In this document: one piece after another, positions 1 to 6,490 of the stretch | How the letters are laid out: every line of letters begins with the position of its first letter | Position numbering within the stretch: position 1 is the stretch's first letter | Assembly (NCBI GenBank): GCA_019233165.1 | Contig: JAFAMS010000091.1 | Coordinates: forward strand, 1-15,540 | Length of the DNA stretch: 15,540 nt | Source of the DNA: Vulcanimicrobiota bacterium | GTDB taxonomy: Bacteria; Vulcanimicrobiota; Vulcanimicrobiia; Vulcanimicrobiales; Vulcanimicrobiaceae | Direction: 5' to 3' | Position numbers and translations under genes: made by a program | Notes under the pieces: generated by a model | Seen by the model: only the letters and a program-made list of their open reading frames with translations | Told to the model about the DNA's origin: nothing | Databases searched by the model: none

Positions 1-8
1 GCGGTCGT

Positions 9-884
9 CTAATCGAACAACTTGAACAGCGCGGTGTGGTCGAGGTCGCCTTCGCCGCGCTCGACGACGATTTTCACGCGCTCGAACGCCGCTTTGGCGG
101 CGGGGAAATCGATTCCGGTCGCGGCGCTCGCTTCGAGGACGTTTTCCCGGTCCTTCATGTGCGTCTTGATCGGGCCGCCGGGCTTGAAATTCCGGTCGAG
201 CATCTTCTTGCCCTGAAACTCTAGGATCTTGCTGCCGGCGAAGCCCGGGAGCATGACCTCTCGCACCAGCGCCGGATCGACGCCGTAGGCGCGCGCGAGC
301 GCCAACGCCTCGGCGACCAACTCGACCGTTCCTGCGACGATCAATTGGTTGCACGCCTTCGCAATCTGTCCCGCGCCGCTCTCGCCGATGCGGATGTAGG
401 TCTTCCCCATCGCGGCAAAGATCGGCTTCGCCCGCTCGAACGCAGCTTCGGTGCCGCCGGCCATAATCGTGAGCGTCCCGGCGATCGCGCCTTGCTCGCC
501 GCCGCTCACCGGCGCGTCGATCGAATCGACGCCTTTTTCGGCAAATGCCTTCGCGACGTCGCGCGCGTTTTTCGGCGTCGTCGTCCCCATGTCGACGAAC
601 AAGCTGCCCGGCCGGATCCCTTCCAGAATCCCGTCTTTGCCGAAGATCGCTTCGCGCGTCGTCTCCCAGTCGATCAGCATCGTGATGACGACGTCGCTCT
701 TCTCGGCGACCGCGCGAGGCGAGCCCGGCGCGACGGCGCCCGCCGCGCCGAGCTCGTCGAGCTTCGAAGCCGTGCGGTTGTGGACGTAGACCTCATAGCC
801 GGCTTTGAGCAAGTTGTGCGCCATCGGCTTGCCCATCAGGCCCGTTCCGATCACGCCGACGCTCGCGTTCACATTGGTGGACAC
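9..884 (-). CDS. GarR/3-hydroxyisobutyrate dehydrogenase-family NAD(P)-dependent reductase (tartronate semialdehyde reductase-like)
   Basis: This 291-residue protein is a cytoplasmic beta-hydroxyacid dehydrogenase. Visible: the Rossmann loop GTGLMG (about residues 13-18), the substrate-binding DAPVSGG motif (123-129), and GAGQIAKACNQ with the family catalytic Lys at about 176. The C-terminal stretch DRNFKPGGPIKTHMKD plus DHTAL closely follows the pattern of E. coli GarR, so 2-hydroxy-3-oxopropionate (tartronate semialdehyde) reductase is the best guess; 3-hydroxyisobutyrate dehydrogenase is the alternative. HNRT after the second strand hints at NADP(H), by inference only. The GTG start is chosen because a strong GGGAGG (positions 896-891) lies 6 bases upstream; longer in-frame readings into dctM are shadow. 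It overlaps the end of dctM by 16 bases, so it is the last visible gene of the TRAP operon and probably handles a metabolite of the imported acid. Confidence 0.93.
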   Translation of the reverse strand: MSTNVNASVGVIGTGLMGKPMAHNLLKAGYEVYVHNRTASKLDELGAAGAVAPGSPRAVAEKSDVVITMLIDWETTREAIFGKDGILEGIRPGSLFVDMGTTTPKNARDVAKAFAEKGVDSIDAPVSGGEQGAIAGTLTIMAGGTEAAFERAKPIFAAMGKTYIRIGESGAGQIAKACNQLIVAGTVELVAEALALARAYGVDPALVREVMLPGFAGSKILEFQGKKMLDRNFKPGGPIKTHMKDRENVLEASAATGIDFPAAKAAFERVKIVVERGEGDLDHTALFKLFD

Positions 885-2218
885 GTCCAACCTCCCATCG
901 CGTTTTGGAAGCAGCCGATCGACTGCGGGAACAGAATTCGCGGCAGCCAGAGGACCAGGTTCGGGAAGACGATGATCAGCGCCATCACGATGAAAAAGAT
1001 GACGTAAAGCGGGAGCGCGGCGAGGAGCGCTCGAGGCCACGGGACGCCCTGCAGGCTCGACGAGAGCAGCAAGATCAGCCCGAACGGCGGCGTGATCAGG
1101 CCGAACGCGAGATTCACGATGATGCACACGCCCATGTGAACCGGATGGATGTTCCCGAGCTTCGCGAGCTCGAGAAACAGCGGCATGAAAATGATGATCG
1201 CCGGGATTCCCTCGAGAAAATCGCCGACGATCGTGAGGATTCCGATGATCAGGAACAGGATCACCGTCGGATTGTGTCCCGCGACCTGCTCGATCCAGCC
1301 CGAGACGACGTCCGGCCCACGCAGGTACGCCAGCACCCACCCAAATGCCGACGCTCCCGCGACCGCCATGATCGGGAGCGCGTACAGCGCGCCGGCGTAG
1401 ATGAAGTCGCGCGGGAGATTCTTGAAATGCCCGCGCGTCATGAGCGGCAAGACGACGAGGATGACGTAGAGCAGCGCGACGGCGCCGGCTTCGACGGGCG
1501 TGAATTGTCCGGCGAGAATTCCGCCGACGATGATGATCGGGATGAAGAGCGGCAGGATAGCCAGCTTCACCGACTCCGCGACGTGGCCGAAGGTCGCGCG
1601 CTCCTTGTGAATCCCGACGGGCCCCCAAATGTAGGAGTAGATCATCAACCCGATCGCGACCATGAGTCCGGGTGTCGCGCCGCCCAAGAACAGACCGCCG
1701 ATCGAGACGTTTCCGACCGAACCGTACACGACGGCAAGAATGCTCGGCGGGACCATGTTCGCGATCGTCGACGCGGCCGCGACGAGCGCGGCCGTGAACG
1801 GCGGATCGTAGCCCTCGGCCTTCATCGCCGGGCCTAGCACGGTGCTGATCGCGACGACGTCCGCGGTCGACGAACCGGAGATCCCCGAGAAGAAGAGGCT
1901 GAAGACGGCGACGACTTGCGCGAGCCCACTGCGCATGTGTCCGACGAGCGCCTGTGCGAGCGTGATCAGCCGGATCGTGATGTTCGCCGAGAGCATCAGC
2001 TCGCCGACCAACAAGAAGAACGGAACGGCGAGCAAGTTGAGCGTGTTGATCCCGTTGAAGAGCTGCCCTACCATCGAGGCGAGCGAGATGTGCGTGAAGA
2101 GCACGACCGTCAAGAACACGCTCGCCATCATCGAGAACGCGACGGGCACGCCGAAATAGCCCAAGAACACGGCGAACAGCGTCATCACCAAGATGGCGAT
2201 CCCTGCGTTTCCGGTCAA
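869..2218 (-). CDS. dctM: TRAP transporter large membrane subunit DctM
   Basis: This protein of about 449 residues is the ion-coupled large permease of a tripartite ATP-independent periplasmic (TRAP) transporter, sited in the inner membrane. The sequence is a run of about 12 hydrophobic segments, with the typical N-terminal pattern FFLLVGELM, the SGSSTADVVAI and MVPPS..AVVYG segments, and the late LEGIPAIIIF and NLAFGLITPPFGL motifs. The start is taken as TTG (2218-2216), which overlaps the dctQ stop as TTGA and has a GGAG 8 bases upstream. Later GTG/ATG codons would cut into the first helix. The usual family length is about 425-430, so a slightly later start is possible. It sits between dctQ (4-base overlap) and the dehydrogenase (16-base overlap) in an operon that starts at dctP. 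Confidence 0.95.
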   Translation of the reverse strand: MTGNAGIAILVMTLFAVFLGYFGVPVAFSMMASVFLTVVLFTHISLASMVGQLFNGINTLNLLAVPFFLLVGELMLSANITIRLITLAQALVGHMRSGLAQVVAVFSLFFSGISGSSTADVVAISTVLGPAMKAEGYDPPFTAALVAAASTIANMVPPSILAVVYGSVGNVSIGGLFLGGATPGLMVAIGLMIYSYIWGPVGIHKERATFGHVAESVKLAILPLFIPIIIVGGILAGQFTPVEAGAVALLYVILVVLPLMTRGHFKNLPRDFIYAGALYALPIMAVAGASAFGWVLAYLRGPDVVSGWIEQVAGHNPTVILFLIIGILTIVGDFLEGIPAIIIFMPLFLELAKLGNIHPVHMGVCIIVNLAFGLITPPFGLILLLSSSLQGVPWPRALLAALPLYVIFFIVMALIIVFPNLVLWLPRILFPQSIGCFQNAMGGWTCPPM

Positions 2219-2811
2219 ATCGACCGCTCCAGCGCTTCCTGCGAGAGCATCTCTTGAATGTCGCGCGGCTCGCCGGCCGCCGCGAAACCGTGGCGCCAGC
2301 CGTTGATGAGCTGTTCGATCGTGAACAGCGCGATCAGCACTCCTGAGACGGGGATCGCGGCGTACAGCACCGCGATCGGCGTTTCGGAAGGGACCATGAA
2401 GCTGCCGAAACCGGTGAGATAGTTGACGTAGCCCTGAACGACCATAATCGCCGCGACGATGAGGACGACGACGCGGCGCAGCGTCTCGAAGAGCTGTCGC
2501 CGGCCTCCGCTCATCTTCTCGACGACCGCGGAGATCTTGAAGTGCGTGTCTCGCCGAACGGCGGTCGCGCCGCCGATGAACGCCCCCCAGACGAAGAAGA
2601 AGGTCGAAAACTCCTGCGCCGTCAGCCACGGATGCAAGATGATGCGGAAGAAGACGTCGCCGATCTCGGAGATCGTGAACCCGAGAATGCAAATCCCCGA
2701 GAAACACATCAGCGCGAATTCCAAAGGATCGAACGCGCGCCACTTGAGATGGCGCGCGCCCTGCGAAACGATCGATTCGCCGCCGTGCGGCTGCGGGCTC
2801 TCGGCGGCCAC
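2215..2811 (-). CDS. dctQ: TRAP transporter small membrane subunit DctQ
   Basis: This 198-residue inner-membrane protein is the small subunit of the TRAP carrier. It has four hydrophobic segments (around residues 30-50, 65-85, 110-130 and 150-170). The short region W.TAQEFSTFFFVWGAFIGGA..VRRDTHF matches the conserved DctQ core ('E.....l.vw..flGaa.a.r...Hi'). The GTG start follows the dctP stop by 8 bases, and no better upstream start exists between the genes. The Shine-Dalgarno is poor: a GGAGCGG inside the dctP tail is about 14 bases away, so translational coupling with dctP is likely. It ends in a TTGA overlap with dctM. The first about 25 residues are polar and less certain. Confidence 0.93.
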   Translation of the reverse strand: MAAESPQPHGGESIVSQGARHLKWRAFDPLEFALMCFSGICILGFTISEIGDVFFRIILHPWLTAQEFSTFFFVWGAFIGGATAVRRDTHFKISAVVEKMSGGRRQLFETLRRVVVLIVAAIMVVQGYVNYLTGFGSFMVPSETPIAVLYAAIPVSGVLIALFTIEQLINGWRHGFAAAGEPRDIQEMLSQEALERSI

Positions 2812-2819
2812 GCTCGAGG

Positions 2820-3842
2820 CTACCGCTCCAGCGCTCGAACTTGCTTCAGTAGCTGCTCCGCGTACGGGCCGAGCTCTTTAGCCTGCTGCTCGATAACCGG
2901 CCTGGCGATCGAGATGAAGCCGCCTTTGTCGACGTTGTCGACGACCTTGATCCCGAGCTTGCGAAGGGTGTCGTTCGCGGTGTGGTTGTTCCCGACTGCC
3001 TTGCGCGGTCCGAGGGGCTGCGTGTAGTTGAACGCCTCGACGATCCACTTCTGCTGATCTTTGTTGAAACTGTTCCACGTCTTCATGCTGACCAAGATGT
3101 TGTAGTTGTTGGCTTCGTGGCCCGTCAGCGAGAGCACCGGCGCGACCTCGTAGTGCTTGTTCTTCAAGTAGACGTCGCTCGAGTTCTCGGCGATTTGGAC
3201 GACGCCGGTTTGCAGCGACGTGTAGACCTGACCGAACGGCATGTGCACGGGGACGGCCCCGTAAGCGGTCATGAACGCGTCTTCGGTCTTCGTGGCCTGA
3301 ACGCGGACTTTTTTGCCCTTGACGTCGTTGATGTTGTGGATCTCGAACTTTGCGTACATGTCGCGCAAGCCCCAGGTCATCAGCCCGAGGGAGAACGCTC
3401 CCGTCACCGTCTCGCGGATCATCTTCTTGTACGTGTCGTTGACGGCGGGGTCGAGAACCGACTTCACACACGTCTCTTCGTTCGGGTACAGGTATTCGAG
3501 GGAGAAAACGCCGGCTTGCGGCGAGATCGCTGCGGAGTTTGCGGTCGAGTTGATGCAAATGTCCATGTCGCCCGAGCGAACCTTCTGCGCCATCTCGGGC
3601 TCTTGTCCGAGCTGCGCGCCGGGGTATTGCTCGAGAATCAGCGTCCCGTTCGACAGGTCGCGCAACTTGCCGCCGAAGGTGTCGCCCGTGAAACCGTAGA
3701 TCGTGTCGTGCGGCTGGTCGTATCCAAAGCTGAGTTTTCGGGTTTCCGCGGCGCGCACGAAGGCCGGGAAGCTGGTGATCGCCGTCGCCGCGGCAGCCGA
3801 CGCTACGAACGCGCCGCGCGATACGTGGACCCGTTCCTTCAT
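2820..3842 (-). CDS. dctP: TRAP transporter periplasmic solute-binding protein DctP
   Basis: This 340-residue exported receptor captures the substrate and passes it to DctQM. The N-terminus has a basic start, then SRGAFVASAAAATAITSFPA and a probable cleavage near AFVRAA-ET (about residue 31); only one Arg is present, so a full twin-arginine motif is not seen. Conserved DctP features are LGQEPEMAQKVRSGDMDI (78-95), KGKKVRV with the carboxylate-binding Arg at about 180, MPFGQVYTSLQTGVV (201-215) and Asn220. These point to an organic acid or sugar acid substrate; the exact ligand cannot be read. The ATG start has GAGGGG (3854-3849) 6 bases upstream. It is the first gene of the TRAP operon and faces msrB across a 111-base control region. 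Confidence 0.95.
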   Translation of the reverse strand: MKERVHVSRGAFVASAAAATAITSFPAFVRAAETRKLSFGYDQPHDTIYGFTGDTFGGKLRDLSNGTLILEQYPGAQLGQEPEMAQKVRSGDMDICINSTANSAAISPQAGVFSLEYLYPNEETCVKSVLDPAVNDTYKKMIRETVTGAFSLGLMTWGLRDMYAKFEIHNINDVKGKKVRVQATKTEDAFMTAYGAVPVHMPFGQVYTSLQTGVVQIAENSSDVYLKNKHYEVAPVLSLTGHEANNYNILVSMKTWNSFNKDQQKWIVEAFNYTQPLGPRKAVGNNHTANDTLRKLGIKVVDNVDKGGFISIARPVIEQQAKELGPYAEQLLKQVRALER

Positions 3843-3875
3843 TGAAATCCCCTCTCGTGAGGAATCGAGGTTCTG

Positions 3876-3947
3876 GCCTCCACCTGTATGCGGGCCGCCC
3901 CATGCCTCCCTGTAAGCGGGCTGACGCCGCGGTCGGGGTCTGTATGC
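3876..3947 (+). repeat. Three direct CTGTAWGC copies, two within a longer imperfect repeat
   Basis: GCCTCCACCTGTATGCGGG (3876-3894) and GCCTCCCTGTAAGCGGG (3904-3920) are imperfect direct repeats, differing by a 2-base insertion and one substitution. A third core, CTGTATGC, lies at 3940-3947 and covers the proposed msrB -10 box. Core starts are 3884, 3910 and 3940, spaced 26 and 30 bases. Seen directly; a role as operator sites for a regulator of dctP and/or msrB is inference. Confidence 0.5.
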
Positions 3948-3948
3948 T
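3921..3948 (+). promoter_or_regulatory. Probable msrB promoter giving a leaderless mRNA
   Basis: CTGACG (3921-3926) as -35, 16-base spacer, TATGCT (3943-3948) as -10. The -10 ends only 5 bases before the ATG at 3954, so transcription would begin at or within the start codon, and there is no Shine-Dalgarno before the ATG. Inference from sigma-70-type consensus. Confidence 0.45.
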
Positions 3949-3953
3949 AGGCT

Positions 3954-4439
3954 ATGGCCATGACCCGCCCCGCAATCCTCGGCAGGCTCGGCGCCCTATT
4001 TACAGCACTGGCCGCATCGGTCTCGCCGTCCCCGGCCGCCGCCACCGACCCGGCGTGGAAACTCACCGAAGACGAGTGGCGTAAGCGCCTCTCGCCGGCA
4101 GTGTTCGAGATCATGCGGTTGCACGGGACCGAGCCGGCATTCTCGAGCCCGCTCGACCACGAAAAGCGCAAGGGAATCTACGACTGCGCCGCATGCGCGC
4201 TTCCGCTGTATTCCTCGAAGACGAAGTTCGAGAGCGGGACCGGGTGGCCGAGCTTCTACGAACCTCTACACGGTGCGGTCTCGACCTCGTCCGACTACTC
4301 GCTGCTCGAGCCGCGCACGGAGGTGCACTGCCACCGCTGCGGCGGGCACTTGGGTCACGTCTTCAACGACGGTCCGCCGCCGACCGGTCTGCGTTACTGC
4401 ATGAACGGACTGGCGCTGGTCTTCAAGCCCGAAGCTTAG
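3954..4439 (+). CDS. msrB: Exported peptide-methionine (R)-S-oxide reductase MsrB
   Basis: This 161-residue protein reduces methionine-R-sulfoxide in oxidised proteins. The N-terminus (about residues 1-30, hydrophobic, ending SPAAA) looks like a Sec signal or anchor, so it probably works outside the cytoplasmic membrane. The complete SelR domain follows: zinc cysteines at 78/81 (CAAC) and 126/129 (CHRC), the SGTGWPSF motif (94-101), GGHLGHVFNDGP, and catalytic Cys149 in RYCMN. The resolving Cys often found in SGCGWPSF is Thr here, as in many family members, so recycling may use another thiol partner. ATG 3954 is preferred; ATG 3960 is an alternative. Its end overlaps the convergent fecR-like gene by 4 bases (stop codons interleave as TTAG). 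Confidence 0.95.
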   Translation: MAMTRPAILGRLGALFTALAASVSPSPAAATDPAWKLTEDEWRKRLSPAVFEIMRLHGTEPAFSSPLDHEKRKGIYDCAACALPLYSSKTKFESGTGWPSFYEPLHGAVSTSSDYSLLEPRTEVHCHRCGGHLGHVFNDGPPPTGLRYCMNGLALVFKPEA

Positions 4440-5164
4440 TGCTTTTTCTCGCCTTGCTTTGAGGCCGGCTGCCCTTTGGCGTGCTGGCGAGCTTGGGCCC
4501 GGGCGCGAGCGTTGGCAAGAACGATCGGTCTGAATTGACGAAAGGCCGGCGAGCGGATCCCGGCAAGCACGAACGGCCGGATCGTCCCGCGCGGCGTGCG
4601 CTGTAGCCGTAAGGTCGTCTTGGGCGCGACGGCATACGTCTGGCCGTCCTTGGCGGTGACGGTAACGTCGTTCTCTTTGCCGTCGATCACGGCGATCGAA
4701 TCGTAGCGCTCCTGCGATTCGATCAATCCTTCGGTTCCGCGGACGGCAATCGTCGACGTCGGTGTGACGAACGTGTAGTTCGCTTGGCCGCCCGCGGGGT
4801 GCTTGATCGCAAAATGGAGCGAGCCGCCCTCGATTGCAATCGTCGAGCCGGGGCCGGCGGCGGCGCTCAGAAACTCTCCGGCACGGACGCGAGTCGATTC
4901 GCCGATTGAGACTACCGAAGAGTCGGGAAGCTTCAGCGCAGCCATCGATTGGACGAGCGTGATCGCGTACTGGTCGGCGGCGATCTGCTGGGTACCTACG
5001 ACCTCGACCGCCGTCCCGTCGGCGGCAGCGCTGTACTCTACCGTCCCTTGCAGCCGTTGCAGCAGCATCGCCGTCTGGCCGGCGGGCGCGCCCCGCTGCA
5101 ATGCGAGCATGTCGCCCGCGAGAACGGCGCACGCCAGCGCGCCGACGAGTCGCCGGAGGAACAT
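4436..5164 (-). CDS. Secreted FecR-domain protein
   Basis: This 242-residue protein has a signal peptide (MFLRRLVGALACAVLAG..., cleavage possibly near residues 20-30). A beta-rich FecR domain spans about residues 35-165. Typical FecR phrases are seen: ADQYAITLVQSMAALKLPDSSVVSIGEST, a GGSLHFAIKHP strand, and FVTPTSTIAVRGTEGLI. The C-terminal about 40 residues are Arg/Ala/Gln/Lys-rich and probably disordered. Classical FecR relays a signal from a TonB receptor to an ECF sigma factor, but neither partner nor a cytoplasmic anti-sigma segment is present here, so this is the stand-alone envelope/periplasmic type whose role is unknown. Start ATG 5164 has GGGG 5 bases upstream. It is divergent from livK and convergent with msrB. 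Confidence 0.85.
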   Translation of the reverse strand: MFLRRLVGALACAVLAGDMLALQRGAPAGQTAMLLQRLQGTVEYSAAADGTAVEVVGTQQIAADQYAITLVQSMAALKLPDSSVVSIGESTRVRAGEFLSAAAGPGSTIAIEGGSLHFAIKHPAGGQANYTFVTPTSTIAVRGTEGLIESQERYDSIAVIDGKENDVTVTAKDGQTYAVAPKTTLRLQRTPRGTIRPFVLAGIRSPAFRQFRPIVLANARARAQARQHAKGQPASKQGEKKH

Positions 5165-5179
5165 GAGGTCCCCGCTTCG

Positions 5180-5207
5180 ATTCTAGCTGAGGCGAAGCCT
5201 CATCGAA
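5180..5207 (-). promoter_or_regulatory. Candidate promoter for the FecR-domain gene
   Basis: On the minus strand TAGAAT (5185-5180) is a one-mismatch -10 box; a weak TTCGAT (5207-5202) stands 16 bases upstream as a possible -35. The transcript would have a leader of only about 9 bases. The palindrome at 5188-5202 fills the spacer. Confidence 0.35.
5188..5202. promoter_or_regulatory. Perfect interrupted palindrome TGAGGC-GAA-GCCTCA (operator or hairpin)
   Basis: Six-base perfect arms around GAA. The centre GCGAAGC is a sequence known to form an unusually stable DNA mini-hairpin. It lies in the proposed fecR promoter spacer and 6 bases before the livK Shine-Dalgarno (GGAGGG, 5209-5214). It could be a repressor site for either gene or a leader hairpin; which one is inference. 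Confidence 0.4.
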
Positions 5208-5221
5208 CGGAGGGACCGGGA

Positions 5222-6484
5222 ATGAAGCGTCTTATCGCCGCGCTGGGCGCGGCATTGCTCCTCGCGACCGCCGGGCCTGTTGCGTCCGTGCAAGCCGCGG
5301 ACAAAGAGATCGTGATCGGCTCGATCTTGCCGCTCACCGGGACGTTCGCTCAAACCGGGGCGCTCCTCAAGGCCGGCCAAGAGCTCGCGCGCGATCTCAT
5401 CAACGGCCACGTCTCGTACCCCGTAACGATGGCCGGTAGCGATGGCATTCCGAGCCTCGGACACGCCAAGATCAAACTGATCTTCGCCGATTCGCAAGGC
5501 CGGCCCGATCAAGCGGCGACCGTAGCCGAGCAACTGATCACGCAGGATCACGTCGTTGCAATTCTAGGCTCCTACACGAGCGCGACGACGCAGACGGCTT
5601 CGCTGCGCGCCGAGCAGTACAAGATCCCGTTCTTGAACCCGGACTCCTCGAACCCGCAGCTCACGGAGCGGGGCCTGCATTGGTTCTTCCGTATCTCGCC
5701 CCACGACGGAACGTTCACCGAAAACATGTTCCAATTCATGGCCGACCTCAAGAAGGCGAAGAATTGGAATCCCAAGCGCATTGCGCTCGTCCACGAGGAC
5801 ACGCTCTTCGGCAAAGGCTTCGGCGACGTCACCGAAGAGATCGCCAAGCGCGAAGGATATACGATCGCAACGCACGTCGCCTATCCCGCGAACACCAGCG
5901 AGGTGCAGTCCGAAGTCCAAAAGGTGAAGGCATCGAATCCCGACGTGATCTTCATCGCCTCGTACCTCTCGGATTCGCTACTCTACATGAAGACGTTCAA
6001 GCAGCAGGGCGTCGACATTCCGATCATCGCGCAGGACGCGGGCTTCGTCGACCCCGGCTTCATCGCGGGACTCGGCAAGGACGCGAACTACATGTTCACG
6101 CGCGACACCTATGCGCTGAACATCAAGCAGCGCAATCTGGGCGTCCCGCTCATCAACGAGCTGTACAAGCAGCGCAGCGGCGGGAAGAACCTCGACGGCA
6201 ACGTCGCGCGCGACTTTACGGCTGTCACCGTGATCGCCGACGCGATCAACCGCGCGAAGTCGACCCAGCCCGAAGCAATCCGCGCGGCGCTGGCGGCGAC
6301 GAACATCGACGGCAAGCGCACCGTGATGCCGTGGAAAGGGATCAAGTTCAACGACCACGGCCAAAACACCGAAGGCGCCGGGCTGATTCTTCAGATTCAA
6401 GACGGCCAATATCAAACCGTGTGGCCGGGCTTCGTCGCTTCGAAGCCGCCGATCTTCCCGATCCCGGCGTGGGATAAGCGTTAG
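5222..6484 (+). CDS. livK: HAAT-family ABC transporter periplasmic substrate-binding protein (LivK-like)
   Basis: This 420-residue receptor belongs to the periplasmic-binding-protein type I (Peripla_BP_6) fold. A clear signal peptide (MKRLIAALGAALLLATAGPVASVQA, about 1-25) precedes the mature start ADKEIVIGSILPLTGTFAQTG, the hallmark of the branched-chain amino acid/amide receptor family. Later landmarks are VVAILGSYTSATTQTAS, IPFLNP, and NPDVIFIASYLSDSLLYMK. The ligand could be a branched-chain amino acid or another amide or small carboxylate; the sequence alone does not decide. The ATG has GGAGGG 7 bases upstream. The reading frame is open further left, but that part is antisense to the FecR gene. 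It heads the livKHMG cluster, ending 6 bases before livH. Confidence 0.93.
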   Translation: MKRLIAALGAALLLATAGPVASVQAADKEIVIGSILPLTGTFAQTGALLKAGQELARDLINGHVSYPVTMAGSDGIPSLGHAKIKLIFADSQGRPDQAATVAEQLITQDHVVAILGSYTSATTQTASLRAEQYKIPFLNPDSSNPQLTERGLHWFFRISPHDGTFTENMFQFMADLKKAKNWNPKRIALVHEDTLFGKGFGDVTEEIAKREGYTIATHVAYPANTSEVQSEVQKVKASNPDVIFIASYLSDSLLYMKTFKQQGVDIPIIAQDAGFVDPGFIAGLGKDANYMFTRDTYALNIKQRNLGVPLINELYKQRSGGKNLDGNVARDFTAVTVIADAINRAKSTQPEAIRAALAATNIDGKRTVMPWKGIKFNDHGQNTEGAGLILQIQDGQYQTVWPGFVASKPPIFPIPAWDKR

Positions 6485-6490
6485 CCCCGG

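Larger units (their letters stand above)
3843..3953. promoter_or_regulatory. Divergent control region between dctP and msrB
   Basis: This is the only spacer serving both the TRAP operon (leftward) and msrB (rightward). It holds the dctP ribosome-binding site (GAGGGG, 3854-3849), three copies of CTGTAWGC, and the probable msrB promoter. No clear -10/-35 pair was found for the leftward operon. Confidence 0.6.

Noticed and set aside
885..1628. N-terminal extension of the reductase reading frame to 1628
   Set aside because: The added part is a frame-shifted shadow of dctM, and GTG 884 with GGGAGG upstream is a clear start before the Rossmann motif.
905..1837. 310-residue plus-strand ORF
   Set aside because: It lies antisense to dctM and has an Arg/Asp/Glu-dominated composition with no hydrophobic core, the usual shadow of a GC-rich membrane gene.
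2982..3845. 287-residue plus-strand ORF opposite dctP
   Set aside because: It is entirely antisense to a well-supported dctP and shows no family pattern.
4266..5132. 288-residue minus-strand ORF over msrB and the FecR-domain gene
   Set aside because: It has an Arg-rich shadow composition; the FecR frame in the same region has a signal peptide and domain motifs.
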